This document shows positions 1 to 7,420 of a stretch of 64,000 nucleotides of DNA, piece by piece (position 1 is the stretch's first letter; every line of letters starts with the position of its first letter). Source of the DNA: Thermostichus lividus PCC 6715 (GTDB lineage Bacteria; Cyanobacteriota; Cyanobacteriia; Thermosynechococcales; Thermosynechococcaceae). The notes under the pieces are model-generated. The model searched no databases. It was not told where the DNA came from and saw only the letters and a list, made by a program, of their open reading frames with translations. The DNA lies in the NCBI RefSeq assembly GCF_002754935.1, contig NZ_CP018092.1, forward strand, positions 2,462,501-2,526,500. Reading direction: 5' to 3'. The position numbers and the translations under genes were made by a program.

Positions 1-1047
1 CTGTCACCGGTGCCACGGGCTGCTGTTGTGGGGTTAGGGAAGCTCAGCTTGTACGTGCTGTTTTTTGCTTTGGCAGAGCGGGTGATGCGTGATGAGCGGT
101 GGCGATCGCGCCTGCTGACGGTTTATTTGTTAACGGCTTTAGGGGTGAGTGTCGAAGCTATCCGGCAGTGGCTGTTTGGGGCAGAGCCGCTGGCCACGTG
201 GACGGATCCGGAGTCGGCGTTGGCAAATGTGACCCGGGTGTATAGCTTTTTAGGAAATCCCAACCTGTTGGCAGGATATTTATTGCCCAGTGTGCCTTTG
301 AGTGCGGCGGCGATCGCGGTGTGGCGGGGCACATTACCGAGGGTTCTTGCAGTGGTGATGCTGGGGATGAATACGGCTAGCTTGATATTGACCTTTAGCC
401 GGGGTGGCTGGCTGGGGTTGGCTACCGCCACGATTGTTGGTGTGGGGCTGCTGGGGTTTTGGTATTTACCGCAATTACCCTATCGGTGGCGGCGCTGGGG
501 AGTGCCCCTCCTGCTGGGACTGTTGGTGGCTACTTTGGTGGGGAGTGTGGTGAGTGTACCAGCGTTGCGGGAGCGAGCGGGCAGTATTTTTGCTGCGCGG
601 GGAGACAGTAGCAATAATTTCCGAATTAATGTGTGGATGGGGGTACAGCAAATGATTCAAGCGCGCCCGTGGCTGGGGATTGGCCCCGGGAATGTGGCGT
701 TTAATCAAATTTATCCGCTGTACCAAGTCAATGTACGGTTTACGGCGTTGAGTGCCTACTCGATTTTTTTGGAATTACTGGTGGAAGTGGGCGTGATTGG
801 GTTTGGCGTTTTCCTGTGGTTATTGCTGTTGGTGGGCGATCGCGCTTGGCAATGTTTAGGCCAATTACGTGCTAGGAACAATCCTCAAGGGTTTTGGCTG
901 ATGGCAACGGTGGCCACAATGGCGGGAATGCTGACCCATGGCTTGGTGGATACGATATGGTTTCGCCCGGAGGTTGCAACCCTATGGTGGCTAATGGTGG
1001 CGATCGTGGTTAGTTTTGTCCCCCAACAGGAAAATGCTGCCTCCTGA
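1..1047 (+). CDS. IctB/O-antigen ligase-like polytopic membrane protein (5' end outside window)
   Basis: The frame is open from the first base, so the N-terminus lies outside the window. About 348 residues remain, against roughly 450-470 for cyanobacterial IctB-like proteins. The sequence is a series of hydrophobic segments. Motifs typical of the Wzy/O-antigen ligase (PF04932) fold are visible: SRGGWLGL at about residue 130, and WLGIGPGNVAFNQIYP in the large loop near residue 220. IctB was first described as a bicarbonate-accumulation protein, but the fold is that of glycan ligases, so the substrate cannot be told from sequence. The gene ends about 390 bases before the DnaA-box cluster. No obvious terminator follows it. 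Confidence 0.8.
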   Translation: MSPVPRAAVVGLGKLSLYVLFFALAERVMRDERWRSRLLTVYLLTALGVSVEAIRQWLFGAEPLATWTDPESALANVTRVYSFLGNPNLLAGYLLPSVPLSAAAIAVWRGTLPRVLAVVMLGMNTASLILTFSRGGWLGLATATIVGVGLLGFWYLPQLPYRWRRWGVPLLLGLLVATLVGSVVSVPALRERAGSIFAARGDSSNNFRINVWMGVQQMIQARPWLGIGPGNVAFNQIYPLYQVNVRFTALSAYSIFLELLVEVGVIGFGVFLWLLLLVGDRAWQCLGQLRARNNPQGFWLMATVATMAGMLTHGLVDTIWFRPEVATLWWLMVAIVVSFVPQQENAAS

Positions 1048-1104
1048 TACCTCAAGGCAACCGGCCAAGTAAAGGGGGATTTATTTGTACTAAAGATTTT
1101 TGAG

Positions 1105-1353
1105 TTAGTCCTGTTGCCACTCTTGAAGACCTGCCGTAACGGCCGAACCTTGATCGTGCCAGCCACAGTGGGAGCAGTGGCACTGGCCAAGGGCAACATT
1201 GGAATGATGGATGGGTTGTCGACATTCGGGACAGCGCCCGGTGAAGTAAGGATGGTGCATTAGCATCCGAATTTGCTCAACAGGGGATAGGTGGCCAATA
1301 ACTTGTTCGAGTGTGGCCGATTGACCATCGACGTATGACATCAGGGAATCCAA
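1105..1353 (-). CDS. Small zinc-ribbon protein of unknown function
   Basis: This is an 82-residue protein with two Cys pairs, CPEC near residue 39 and CSHC near residue 56, spaced as in a zinc ribbon. The N-terminal 35 residues look helical. A second possible start is the Met at residue 5. It converges with the IctB-like gene and its 5' end lies about 90 bases from the first DnaA box. I do not recognise a named family. The Cys spacing suggests nucleic-acid or protein binding, but this is inference. Its position beside the candidate origin may be chance. Confidence 0.6.
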   Translation of the reverse strand: MDSLMSYVDGQSATLEQVIGHLSPVEQIRMLMHHPYFTGRCPECRQPIHHSNVALGQCHCSHCGWHDQGSAVTAGLQEWQQD

Positions 1354-1439
1354 ATAACTGACGAAATTTAAGCGATGAGGTCATCGTGAATTCAGTATGG
1401 CGGCGATCGCCCCGATGGGGGAATCGTAAAAATACGGAA

Positions 1440-1742
1440 AATCCTTGCGCCAACCTGTGGAAAACTCCAAAAAGCCTGTGGAAAAATCTGGGGAAAATCT
1501 GGGGAAAACTATAGAAAAACTCTGGAAAATTGTGGAAATCTTTTTATTCTTTTATTAAGCATTTAATCGCCTGTGGAAAACTACCCAATTTTTTCCACAG
1601 GTTTTCCACAGGAATGAATAGGCTCAAACCAAGTCAGGGTCAGGGGTTTACTATGTTTTTCCACATTTTCCACAGCCCCTACTACTACTATAAGAATATT
1701 TATAAGATCAGTAGTAGTAGAGATCTTAGAGATCTACGATAA
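1440..1742. other. oriC: Candidate chromosomal replication origin (oriC): DnaA-box cluster, DnaA-trios and AT-rich element
   Basis: Perfect TGTGGAAAA or TTTTCCACA nonamers lie at 1456-1464, 1477-1485, 1572-1580, 1591-1599, 1602-1610, 1657-1665 and 1666-1674. Near-matches are at 1489-1497, 1500-1508, 1521-1529 and 1531-1539. TTTTCCACA is the known cyanobacterial DnaA box. The last two boxes are in direct tandem and are followed by GCCCC, then four CTA triplets (1679-1690), then an AT-rich run to about 1708. This box / GC-rich spacer / CTA triplet / AT-rich order is the basal unwinding module (DnaA-trio, 3'-GAT-5' on the lower strand) described in Bacillus. No plausible gene lies here. Neither dnaA nor dnaN is in the window, and strand skew could not be computed. 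Confidence 0.8.
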
Positions 1743-1788
1743 AAAGTTCTGAAAAGAGGAAATTAAGCTAGGGAGCACTACACACCCC

Positions 1789-1935
1789 GGTTCACGGAAA
1801 GGGCTGATCAACCCTAAACATCCGTAAATAGCTACCAAAAGGTAAATGGCAGCCAAAGGGTTCTAAAACAGCCAAGAAGCAGGGTGAACCCATAAAGCTA
1901 GGGGATTTATCCTTCATGCCCTTTAGGGGGCTTTT
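1789..1935 (+). ncRNA. Candidate structured RNA between origin and arsA-like gene
   Basis: GGTTCAC (1789-1795) is perfectly complementary to GTGAACC (1884-1890) and would close a domain of about 100 bases. Inside it are AGGG/CCCT (1800-1803 with 1812-1815, 8-base loop) and TACC-AAAA-GGTA (1833-1844). After the domain, GCCC (1918-1921) pairs with GGGC (1928-1931) followed by TTTT, a weak terminator-like hairpin. I tried tmRNA, RNase P, SRP and 6S signatures and saw none. It could be a small RNA, the 5' leader of the arsA-like gene at 2027, or chance pairing. Confidence 0.3.
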
Positions 1936-2026
1936 AAGGGGATTCTGTGGGGCGCTAAGGGGAGTGTTCTATTGAACGTTTGCCGATACCATAGTCCAAG
2001 TACTACCCATCTCTTTCTAGGCTTCC

Positions 2027-3127
2027 ATGACACGCATTGTCACTTTTTTAGGGTCAACCCCAGAGCAGCAAACGGCTCTTGGTCTAGCGGTTGCTCAGTG
2101 GTTTGCTGAACATCAGCAACGAACCCTCTTGGCGTTGCCAGCACCGGCAACCACATTGCAGTATTTAATTGGTGATGTATATAAAGAAACTGGGTCTCAA
2201 GCGGTATCTGTTGGCGATCGCCTTTGCGTAACACAACTGTTTGCTACTCAAAGCTTGGATATGGCTTGGGATGATCTCAATCGCCTTGTGGAGTCCTATT
2301 TACCGCCGGAGCTGGTCGGCAAGGTCTATGCGGGTGAACTGATGATTTTGCCTGGTATGGATATGCTGTTGACCCTAAATGCCCTACGGGTCTATTACAG
2401 CAGTGGCGAGTACGATGTGATTGTTTACGCAGGTGCGAATAGTCGAGATACGTTGCGGTTGATAGGATTGCCTCAAGGACTGGCTTGGTACTATCGCCGG
2501 TTTCGCCGATTGTTAGAGCAACTGGATATTAACAAAATTGCGACTGCTATGGGTGGGCCGATCGCCAGCGCCATTATGGCTGCGAACATTGATACCCAAA
2601 AAATTAATGAGCGACTTGCCCAAGCCAAGGAATGGGTGGATCGCGGTGTGACGATTGCTTCAGATGGGCAGCGGCTATCGGTATTTTTGCTAACCAGTCC
2701 TGCCGCGCTTGAGATTGCCCAGACGCAATGGTTGTGGGGGAGTGCTCAACAGGTGAATGTGCCGATTTCTGAGGTATTTTGTTTGGGAGAGGCAACCCCT
2801 GATGTCAATCAAGCCTTTGCACCGTTACGGATTTCAACCCTCCCGACCGACCTTAGAGCTTGGCAGTCCCTTGTACCCAGCTTGCCTGACTTTAACAACC
2901 TAGCGAGTGCCCCTGCTCCCCACGAATTTGATGAGGTGCAACAGCAGGTACGTATTTTTCTGCCCGGGTTTCGCAAGGAGCAAGTAAAGCTCAGTGAGTT
3001 TAGCGGTGAGTTAACGGTCGAGGCAGGAGACCAACGCCGCCACATTGAACTGCCCCCCAGCCTTAAGGGAAAACCTGTGCAGGGCGGAAAGTTTGAAGCA
3101 CCCTACTTGATTGTGAACCTATCTTGA
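2027..3127 (+). CDS. ArsA/GET3-like protein with degenerate P-loop and C-terminal HSP20-like domain
   Basis: The 366-residue protein has the layout of cyanobacterial ArsA/Get3 ATPase paralogues: an N-terminal deviant Walker domain and a C-terminal alpha-crystallin-like strand-rich segment from about residue 305 (QQVRIFLPGFRKEQVKLSEF). The N-terminus, where the family carries a GKGGVGKT-type P-loop, reads FLGSTPEQQTALGLA. The signature Lys residues and most glycines are missing, so ATP hydrolysis is doubtful. Family members sort tail-anchored proteins or arsenite, and this one may be a non-catalytic partner. The stop codon TGA (3125-3127) lies within the terminal TTGA of the adjacent IS element. 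Removing the IS restores TAA at the same codon, so the protein is unchanged. Confidence 0.75.
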   Translation: MTRIVTFLGSTPEQQTALGLAVAQWFAEHQQRTLLALPAPATTLQYLIGDVYKETGSQAVSVGDRLCVTQLFATQSLDMAWDDLNRLVESYLPPELVGKVYAGELMILPGMDMLLTLNALRVYYSSGEYDVIVYAGANSRDTLRLIGLPQGLAWYYRRFRRLLEQLDINKIATAMGGPIASAIMAANIDTQKINERLAQAKEWVDRGVTIASDGQRLSVFLLTSPAALEIAQTQWLWGSAQQVNVPISEVFCLGEATPDVNQAFAPLRISTLPTDLRAWQSLVPSLPDFNNLASAPAPHEFDEVQQQVRIFLPGFRKEQVKLSEFSGELTVEAGDQRRHIELPPSLKGKPVQGGKFEAPYLIVNLS

Positions 3128-3592
3128 CATACTCCCCCTGCCTAAAGGCAGAGGATTCTTGTTCTTGGTTCTGCGAGCGCACTTACTTCATCAGGTTTCC
3201 CCTCTAAAGCAGCGGTGCATCTCTCCCCAAGCGTTCCCCCTTGCGGGGCGGTTCCCTTATGCCCTAAGGTACCGTTTTGCCACTCCATTCCCAAGATGTT
3301 TAGTCCCTTCTTGAGGATGTTCAGAGCTGCGTTCTGGTCTCTGCCCATCTCAAACCCGCACTTAGGACAACTATGAGTTCTAGTGGATAGGGTTTTCACG
3401 ACCCTATGCCCACAGTTACTGCAATCCTGCGTGGTGTACTGCGGCGGTACGCTGACTACTGCCTTGTCCCATACCTTACCGTAGTAGTCTAGCCAAGCAG
3501 TGAATTGAGACCAGCCAGCATCATGGATGGATTTGGCAAGATGATGATTCTTGACTAGGTTCTTCACCTGCAAGTCCTCATACACCACGACA

Positions 3593-3619
3593 AAGCGCTC
3601 CGCGCCGCCAAAGGCGAAC
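3593..3619. repeat. 27-base short dispersed repeat, type A, inside tnpB copy 1
   Basis: The insert begins AAGCGCTCCGCGCCGCC and ends AAAGGCGAAC. It is present at the same codon in copy 3 (62674-62700) and absent from copy 2. It resembles the type B insert (4050-4076) in its AAG..CTCCG..CCGC..CGAACG framework, so both seem to belong to one short dispersed repeat family. It causes the frameshift in tnpB. Confidence 0.7.
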
Positions 3620-4049
3620 GTTAGATGCCACTACGCACCGAGCAAGCTTGATTGCCCAGTCTTTACGTTGGCGTTGCACTTTCAGATGTACTTTGCCTAG
3701 TCGCTTTCTTTGCTTGTGGTAGTTCTTAGATTGGGATTTTGCCCCTTTCTTGAACTTCCGACTTAACCTGCGTTGGTGTTGCTTTAACCTCCGTTCACTA
3801 CGTCTTAAAAACTTAGGACAATCGACCGTGTTTCCGTTCTGGTCGGTGTAGAAGTGTTTTAACCCCAAGTCAATACCGATGACATTGCCTGTGTATTGTC
3901 CTTGCTCTTTGCGCTCTACATCCAAGCAGAATTGAGCATAGTACCCATCTGCTCTGCGTACCACTCGCACTCGGTTGATTTTAGAGTTGAGGATATGCTG
4001 TCTTGCCTCTCCATTGCAGTACAAGGCAAATGTACCTGCATTGAAGCCA

Positions 4050-4076
4050 AAGGACTCCGTCCCGCTTACGCGAACG
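4050..4076. repeat. 27-base short dispersed repeat, type B, inside tnpB copy 1
   Basis: The insert begins AAGGACTCCGTCCCGC and ends TTACGCGAACG. It replaces a TCA present in copy 3, a net gain of 24 bases, in frame, adding VRVSGTES to the protein. The copy 3 reading (FTDGFNAGTF) fits what I recall of the usual cyanobacterial TnpB sequence, so the insert is probably the derived state. The same insert is in copy 2 at 9655-9681. Confidence 0.7.
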
Positions 4077-4563
4077 GTGAAGGTGATGGACAGTCCATCC
4101 GCTGATAGCTTCCAACCCGATAGCTTGTACTCTACAGAGCGGCAGTGCTTCTTGAATTTGGGGTATCCCTTCTTTGCCTCCTTGTTCTTGCAGTTGGTAT
4201 AGAAGCGAGAAATGGAAGCCCAAGCTCGCTCTGCACTTGCCTGCCTTGCCGCTGAGTTTAACTTTTTAGCAAAATCAAACTCTTGAGCCAAGGTTTTGCA
4301 GTGGGCATAGAGGTCATTCCTGCCCACACCACGGTTGTCCATCCAGTACCGTACACACTTGTTGCGCACAAACTGTGCGGTACGGATGGCTTCGTCCAGA
4401 GACTGATATTGCTCCTGTGTGCCCTTTAGCTTGGCTTCTATGACTCTCATGGTTCCATTTTATCACAGACTCAGCTTGATAAAACAATATGCGCCTTATA
4501 TCCCCATAGCTAAAGCTAGGGGCTTTACGGCATTTTTCGGTAAGCCATGCAACAAAAGGGGGG

Positions 4564-5859
4564 TTACGGTTCGATTCGCAGGCGGACAGAGTCGCGATGG
4601 GAGATGAGACCCTCGGTTTCGGCAAGGGTTATCACGGCTCCCCCCTGTTTCAGTAGGGCAGCAGGGGTGTACTGAATAATGCTGGAATGTTTGAGGAACG
4701 TTTCCACCCCTAGAGCAGAGGCATAGCGCGCAGAGCCGGAGGTGGGTAAGGTGTGGTTGGGGCCGGCAAGATAGTCACCGACAGCTTCGGGGGTGGCATA
4801 GCCTAGAAAAATAGCTCCGGCATGGCGCACCCGTTCCACAAGGCTCCATGGATCGTCAACTTCTAGTTCGAGGTGCTCGGGAGCGAAACTATTGGAGAGG
4901 TCGATGGCCTGCTCTAAGCTCTCAACGATGCCAATGAGGCCGTAGTGGGCGATCGCCTTCTCGGTGAGGAGGCGGCGAGGATGATCCGTAAGCTGGTCAT
5001 TGACTGCAGCAACGACTGCTTGAGCGAGGTGCAGACTGGGGGTAAGGAGAATTGCGGCCGCTAGGGGATCGTGTTCCGCTTGTGCTAGCAGATCGGCGGC
5101 AATGTGAACGGGATGGGCATATTCATCCGCAATAATGAGGACTTCCGATGGGCCTGCAAGGGAATCAATGCCAACGCGACCATACACCTGTTTTTTGGCC
5201 AGCATGACGTAGAGGTTGCCGGGGCCGGTGATCACATCAACGCGGGGAATCGTTTCTGTGCCGTAGGCAAGGGCAGCAATGGCCTGCGCCCCACCCACCC
5301 GGTAAATTTCCTGAATCCCTGCTTCTTGGGCGGCAACCAGCACTGCTGGACTAACCCCCTTGCCTTGGCCGGGAGGGGTGACCATGACAATACGCTTGAC
5401 CCCAGCAACTTGGGCGGGCACGGCATTCATGAGCACGGTACTGGGGTAGGCGGCTCGACCTCCGGGGACGTAGAGACCCGCGCTATCAACCGCGGTATAG
5501 CGTTTGCCAAGCACAATGCCATCTTCCCCAAACTGCACCCAGCTTTTGGGCACTCGCTGCCGATGGAACGCTTCGATCTGTTGCTTAGCAAGACGGATGG
5601 CATCGAGTAATTCTTTCGAGACTTGCTGATAGGCAGCGTCTAGTTCATCCCCTTTAATTCGTAGTGTTTCTGGGGTCAGGTCAACGTGGTCAAAGGTGCT
5701 GGTGTATTCAATGAGGGCGCGATCGCCCTCGGCAGCTACCCGCTGAAGGATTGTCGCAACGGTGGCGTGTTGCTGGTTCATCTCGCTACTGTCGGTGCGA
5801 TCGCAAATGCGGCGCAGTTCAGCGCGTAGGTCTGTTAACTGAGTGATGATCCGCAACAT
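4564..5859 (-). CDS. hisD: Histidinol dehydrogenase
   Basis: The 431-residue length is normal for HisD, which oxidises L-histidinol to L-histidine in two NAD-dependent steps in the cytoplasm. Family blocks are clear: SLAGPSEVLIIADEYAHP in the middle, the metal-site context AEHDPLAAAILLTPS, and the C-terminal FLGYATPEAVGDYLAGPNHT. The start ATG at 5859 gives the usual MLRIITQLTD opening. The gene converges on the arsA-like/IS locus and stands alone, with no other his gene nearby, as is common in cyanobacteria. Confidence 0.95.
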   Translation of the reverse strand: MLRIITQLTDLRAELRRICDRTDSSEMNQQHATVATILQRVAAEGDRALIEYTSTFDHVDLTPETLRIKGDELDAAYQQVSKELLDAIRLAKQQIEAFHRQRVPKSWVQFGEDGIVLGKRYTAVDSAGLYVPGGRAAYPSTVLMNAVPAQVAGVKRIVMVTPPGQGKGVSPAVLVAAQEAGIQEIYRVGGAQAIAALAYGTETIPRVDVITGPGNLYVMLAKKQVYGRVGIDSLAGPSEVLIIADEYAHPVHIAADLLAQAEHDPLAAAILLTPSLHLAQAVVAAVNDQLTDHPRRLLTEKAIAHYGLIGIVESLEQAIDLSNSFAPEHLELEVDDPWSLVERVRHAGAIFLGYATPEAVGDYLAGPNHTLPTSGSARYASALGVETFLKHSSIIQYTPAALLKQGGAVITLAETEGLISHRDSVRLRIEP

Positions 5860-6024
5860 GGTCGTTCACGTAGGGCAAGGCTGAAACAGGGGCAAAGGTT
5901 AAAAAACCTTAATCAACCCTATTACTAGCTTACAGTGATTTCTTAATTGCAGGGGCGGCTTACCCATCCCCTCAGGGCGCCCCACTCGTGAGCAATCGGG
6001 TTGTGACTGTTTCTAGGGAGGTGG

Positions 6025-6381
6025 TTAGAACTGCCCCTCGCTGAGAATGGCCTCCCCACTAAAGCGCTGGCCGCAATAGCTGAGGCGACCATTAAAAATA
6101 TGGCAGGTGCGGTAAGCATTGTTCGCCCAAATCACTGTTTCACCAGTGAACCATGCGCCACAATAACTCAGCCGACCATTGAAGACATGACATGTTCGGT
6201 AGGCGTTGCGATCCCACAGTACCGTTTTGCCGGTAAACCAACGGCCACAATAGCTAACCATCCCAAAGTTAACGCGGCAGTATCGATAGGTGTGAGTCTG
6301 AGCCGTGTGGCCATACAGTGTTCCTGGCCAGAGGGGGGCAATGGTGAGGTTGAGGAGGAGCACGTGAGCCAGCATGGGCAA
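6025..6381 (-). CDS. Small secreted protein built of three 29-residue Cys/Trp repeats
   Basis: The 118-residue protein opens with a hydrophobic stretch (LAHVLLLNLTIAPLWPG) that reads as a signal peptide. It then repeats a 29-residue unit three times. The middle unit is YRTCHVFNGRLSYCG followed by AWFTGETVIWANNA. Each unit keeps two Cys nine residues apart, a GRLSYCG-like core and a W/RFTGE-type turn. The last unit degenerates at its end. I do not recognise the family. Paired Cys in a secreted repeat suggest disulfides and a beta-rich stalk. It lies just downstream, on the same strand, of the oxidoreductase at 6390 (8-base gap), so the two may be co-transcribed. Confidence 0.55.
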   Translation of the reverse strand: MPMLAHVLLLNLTIAPLWPGTLYGHTAQTHTYRYCRVNFGMVSYCGRWFTGKTVLWDRNAYRTCHVFNGRLSYCGAWFTGETVIWANNAYRTCHIFNGRLSYCGQRFSGEAILSEGQF

Positions 6382-6389
6382 TCCCCCAG

Positions 6390-7403
6390 CTAGAAGACTA
6401 ACACTACCTTACCTTGGACTAAACGCTGACTCAGGTAGTGGTGGGCATCGGCAGCGGCACCGAGGGGAAAGGTTTTATCCACGACGACCTGAAGGTCGCC
6501 GCGATCCACGAGGGTAGCGACCTGTTCGAGGATCTGGCGTTGGTGGGCTAAGGCGCTGGGTATTCCCAACAGCTGAGGGGTGAGCATCAAGGTGAACTGA
6601 ACCAGCAGGTTGCGCTGGCGAGCAAGTTTCCACGGGGTGTCTGCCCCTGGCTCCAATAGGGTAGAGAGGCTGCCATAGGGGCGTACGGCTCTAAAGGTGT
6701 CGCTAAAGGTGGCACCCCCTACGGTATCCAGTGCGATGTCAACCCCAATTCCTCCTGTCCATTCAAGGATGGCATCGACCCAATTTGTGGTGGTGTAGTT
6801 GATGGCCAAGGCTGCTCCAAGGCGCTCCACAAATTTGGCTTTGGCAGGAGAGCTAATGGTGGTGGCCACCTTCGCCCCAAACCGCTGCGCTAGTTGAATG
6901 GCGAGATGACCAACACCGCCAGCACCGGCGTGAATGAGGATGGTTTGAGCGGTGGAGAGTAGGTTGAGTGCCGGCACACCGCCGCGATCGCCTAGGGCTT
7001 CCCAAGCCGTAATGACCGCTAAGGGTAGTGCTGCGGCCTGAACGAAGGAAAGGGATTTAGGCTTGTGGGCAACAGCAACCTCTGGAACAACGGTATATTC
7101 CGCGTAGCAACCGCCGCGATCGCCCAAGCCGCCGTAGCAAAAGTACACTTCATCTCCCACCTTGAGACGCTGCACGGCTGAGCCAGTTTCCACCACAATG
7201 CCGGAGCCATCACAGCCCAAGATAGCGGGTAAGCGATCTGGGAAAAAGGTGCCCCGCTGCCGCAGCTTGGTATCAATTGGGTTGACACTGGCTGCCCGCA
7301 GTTGGATTTTAACCTCGTCGTTGGCTTCAATTTCGGGATCTGGGACATCCTGTAGCTTAAGAACGTCAGTAGAGCCAAACTCGGTGATGGCGATCGCTTT
7401 CAT
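6390..7403 (-). CDS. Zinc-independent MDR-family quinone/alcohol oxidoreductase
   Basis: The 337-residue protein belongs to the medium-chain dehydrogenase/reductase superfamily, quinone-oxidoreductase branch. The GroES-like domain holds AASVNPIDTKLRQRG. The Rossmann nucleotide motif is HAGAGGVGHLAIQLAQ near residue 155. The catalytic zinc Cys/His set of true alcohol dehydrogenases is not evident, which favours NADPH:quinone reductase or enoyl-reductase type chemistry. The substrate is unknown. The start ATG at 7403 lies 17 bases from the divergent start of the broken gene at 7421. Confidence 0.85.
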   Translation of the reverse strand: MKAIAITEFGSTDVLKLQDVPDPEIEANDEVKIQLRAASVNPIDTKLRQRGTFFPDRLPAILGCDGSGIVVETGSAVQRLKVGDEVYFCYGGLGDRGGCYAEYTVVPEVAVAHKPKSLSFVQAAALPLAVITAWEALGDRGGVPALNLLSTAQTILIHAGAGGVGHLAIQLAQRFGAKVATTISSPAKAKFVERLGAALAINYTTTNWVDAILEWTGGIGVDIALDTVGGATFSDTFRAVRPYGSLSTLLEPGADTPWKLARQRNLLVQFTLMLTPQLLGIPSALAHQRQILEQVATLVDRGDLQVVVDKTFPLGAAADAHHYLSQRLVQGKVVLVF

Positions 7404-7420
7404 AAGCTCATCAACTTTTT

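Larger units (their letters stand above)
3142..4450 (-). pseudogene. tnpB: tnpB, RNA-guided nuclease, frameshifted by a 27-base repeat insertion (copy 1)
   Basis: Two frames (N-terminal 290 residues, C-terminal about 148) together match the intact copy at 8772-10055. The break is at 3593-3619. There, 27 bases replace two bases of the intact copy, a net gain of 25, which shifts frame just before the RuvC-II glutamate motif (YEDL). The C-terminal half still carries the zinc-finger Cys pairs and RDQNAA. A second 27-base insertion at 4050-4076 is in frame and adds eight residues. As read, no full-length TnpB can be made. Confidence 0.85.
3124..4539 (-). mobile_element. IS200/IS605-type element, tnpB only (copy 1)
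   Basis: The ends are defined by comparison with the two sister copies at 8754 and 62206. On the element's own (minus) strand the left end abuts TTAC (complement of 4540-4543). The right end finishes in TCAA (complement of 3124-3127) after a subterminal hairpin around GCCTTTAGGC. TTAC and TCAA are the cleavage tetranucleotides known from IS608. No tnpA is present. Joining the flanks gives ...CTATC|GTAAG..., a clean empty site in which the arsA-like gene ends in TAA. In this family an omegaRNA overlapping the 3' end of tnpB takes its guide from the right-end flank, which here would be the 3' end of the arsA-like gene. Confidence 0.85.

Noticed and set aside
1530-1742. A 70-codon plus-strand ORF across the DnaA-box cluster
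   Set aside because: The translation is low-complexity from the box repeats and TAG/CTA triplets, with no ribosome-binding site. The DNA motifs explain the sequence better.
1889-1915. Relic IS605 left end (AAAGCTAGGGGATTTATCC resembles AAAGCTAGGGGCTTTACGGC)
   Set aside because: Similarity is limited to about 12 bases and no TTAC end or hairpin partner is present.
1760-1935. tmRNA, SRP RNA, RNase P RNA or 6S RNA
   Set aside because: None of the conserved sequence blocks of these RNAs could be found. Only an unnamed structured RNA is proposed.
5104-5610. A 168-codon ORF antisense to hisD
   Set aside because: It is a shadow of a well-conserved HisD reading frame in GC-rich DNA.
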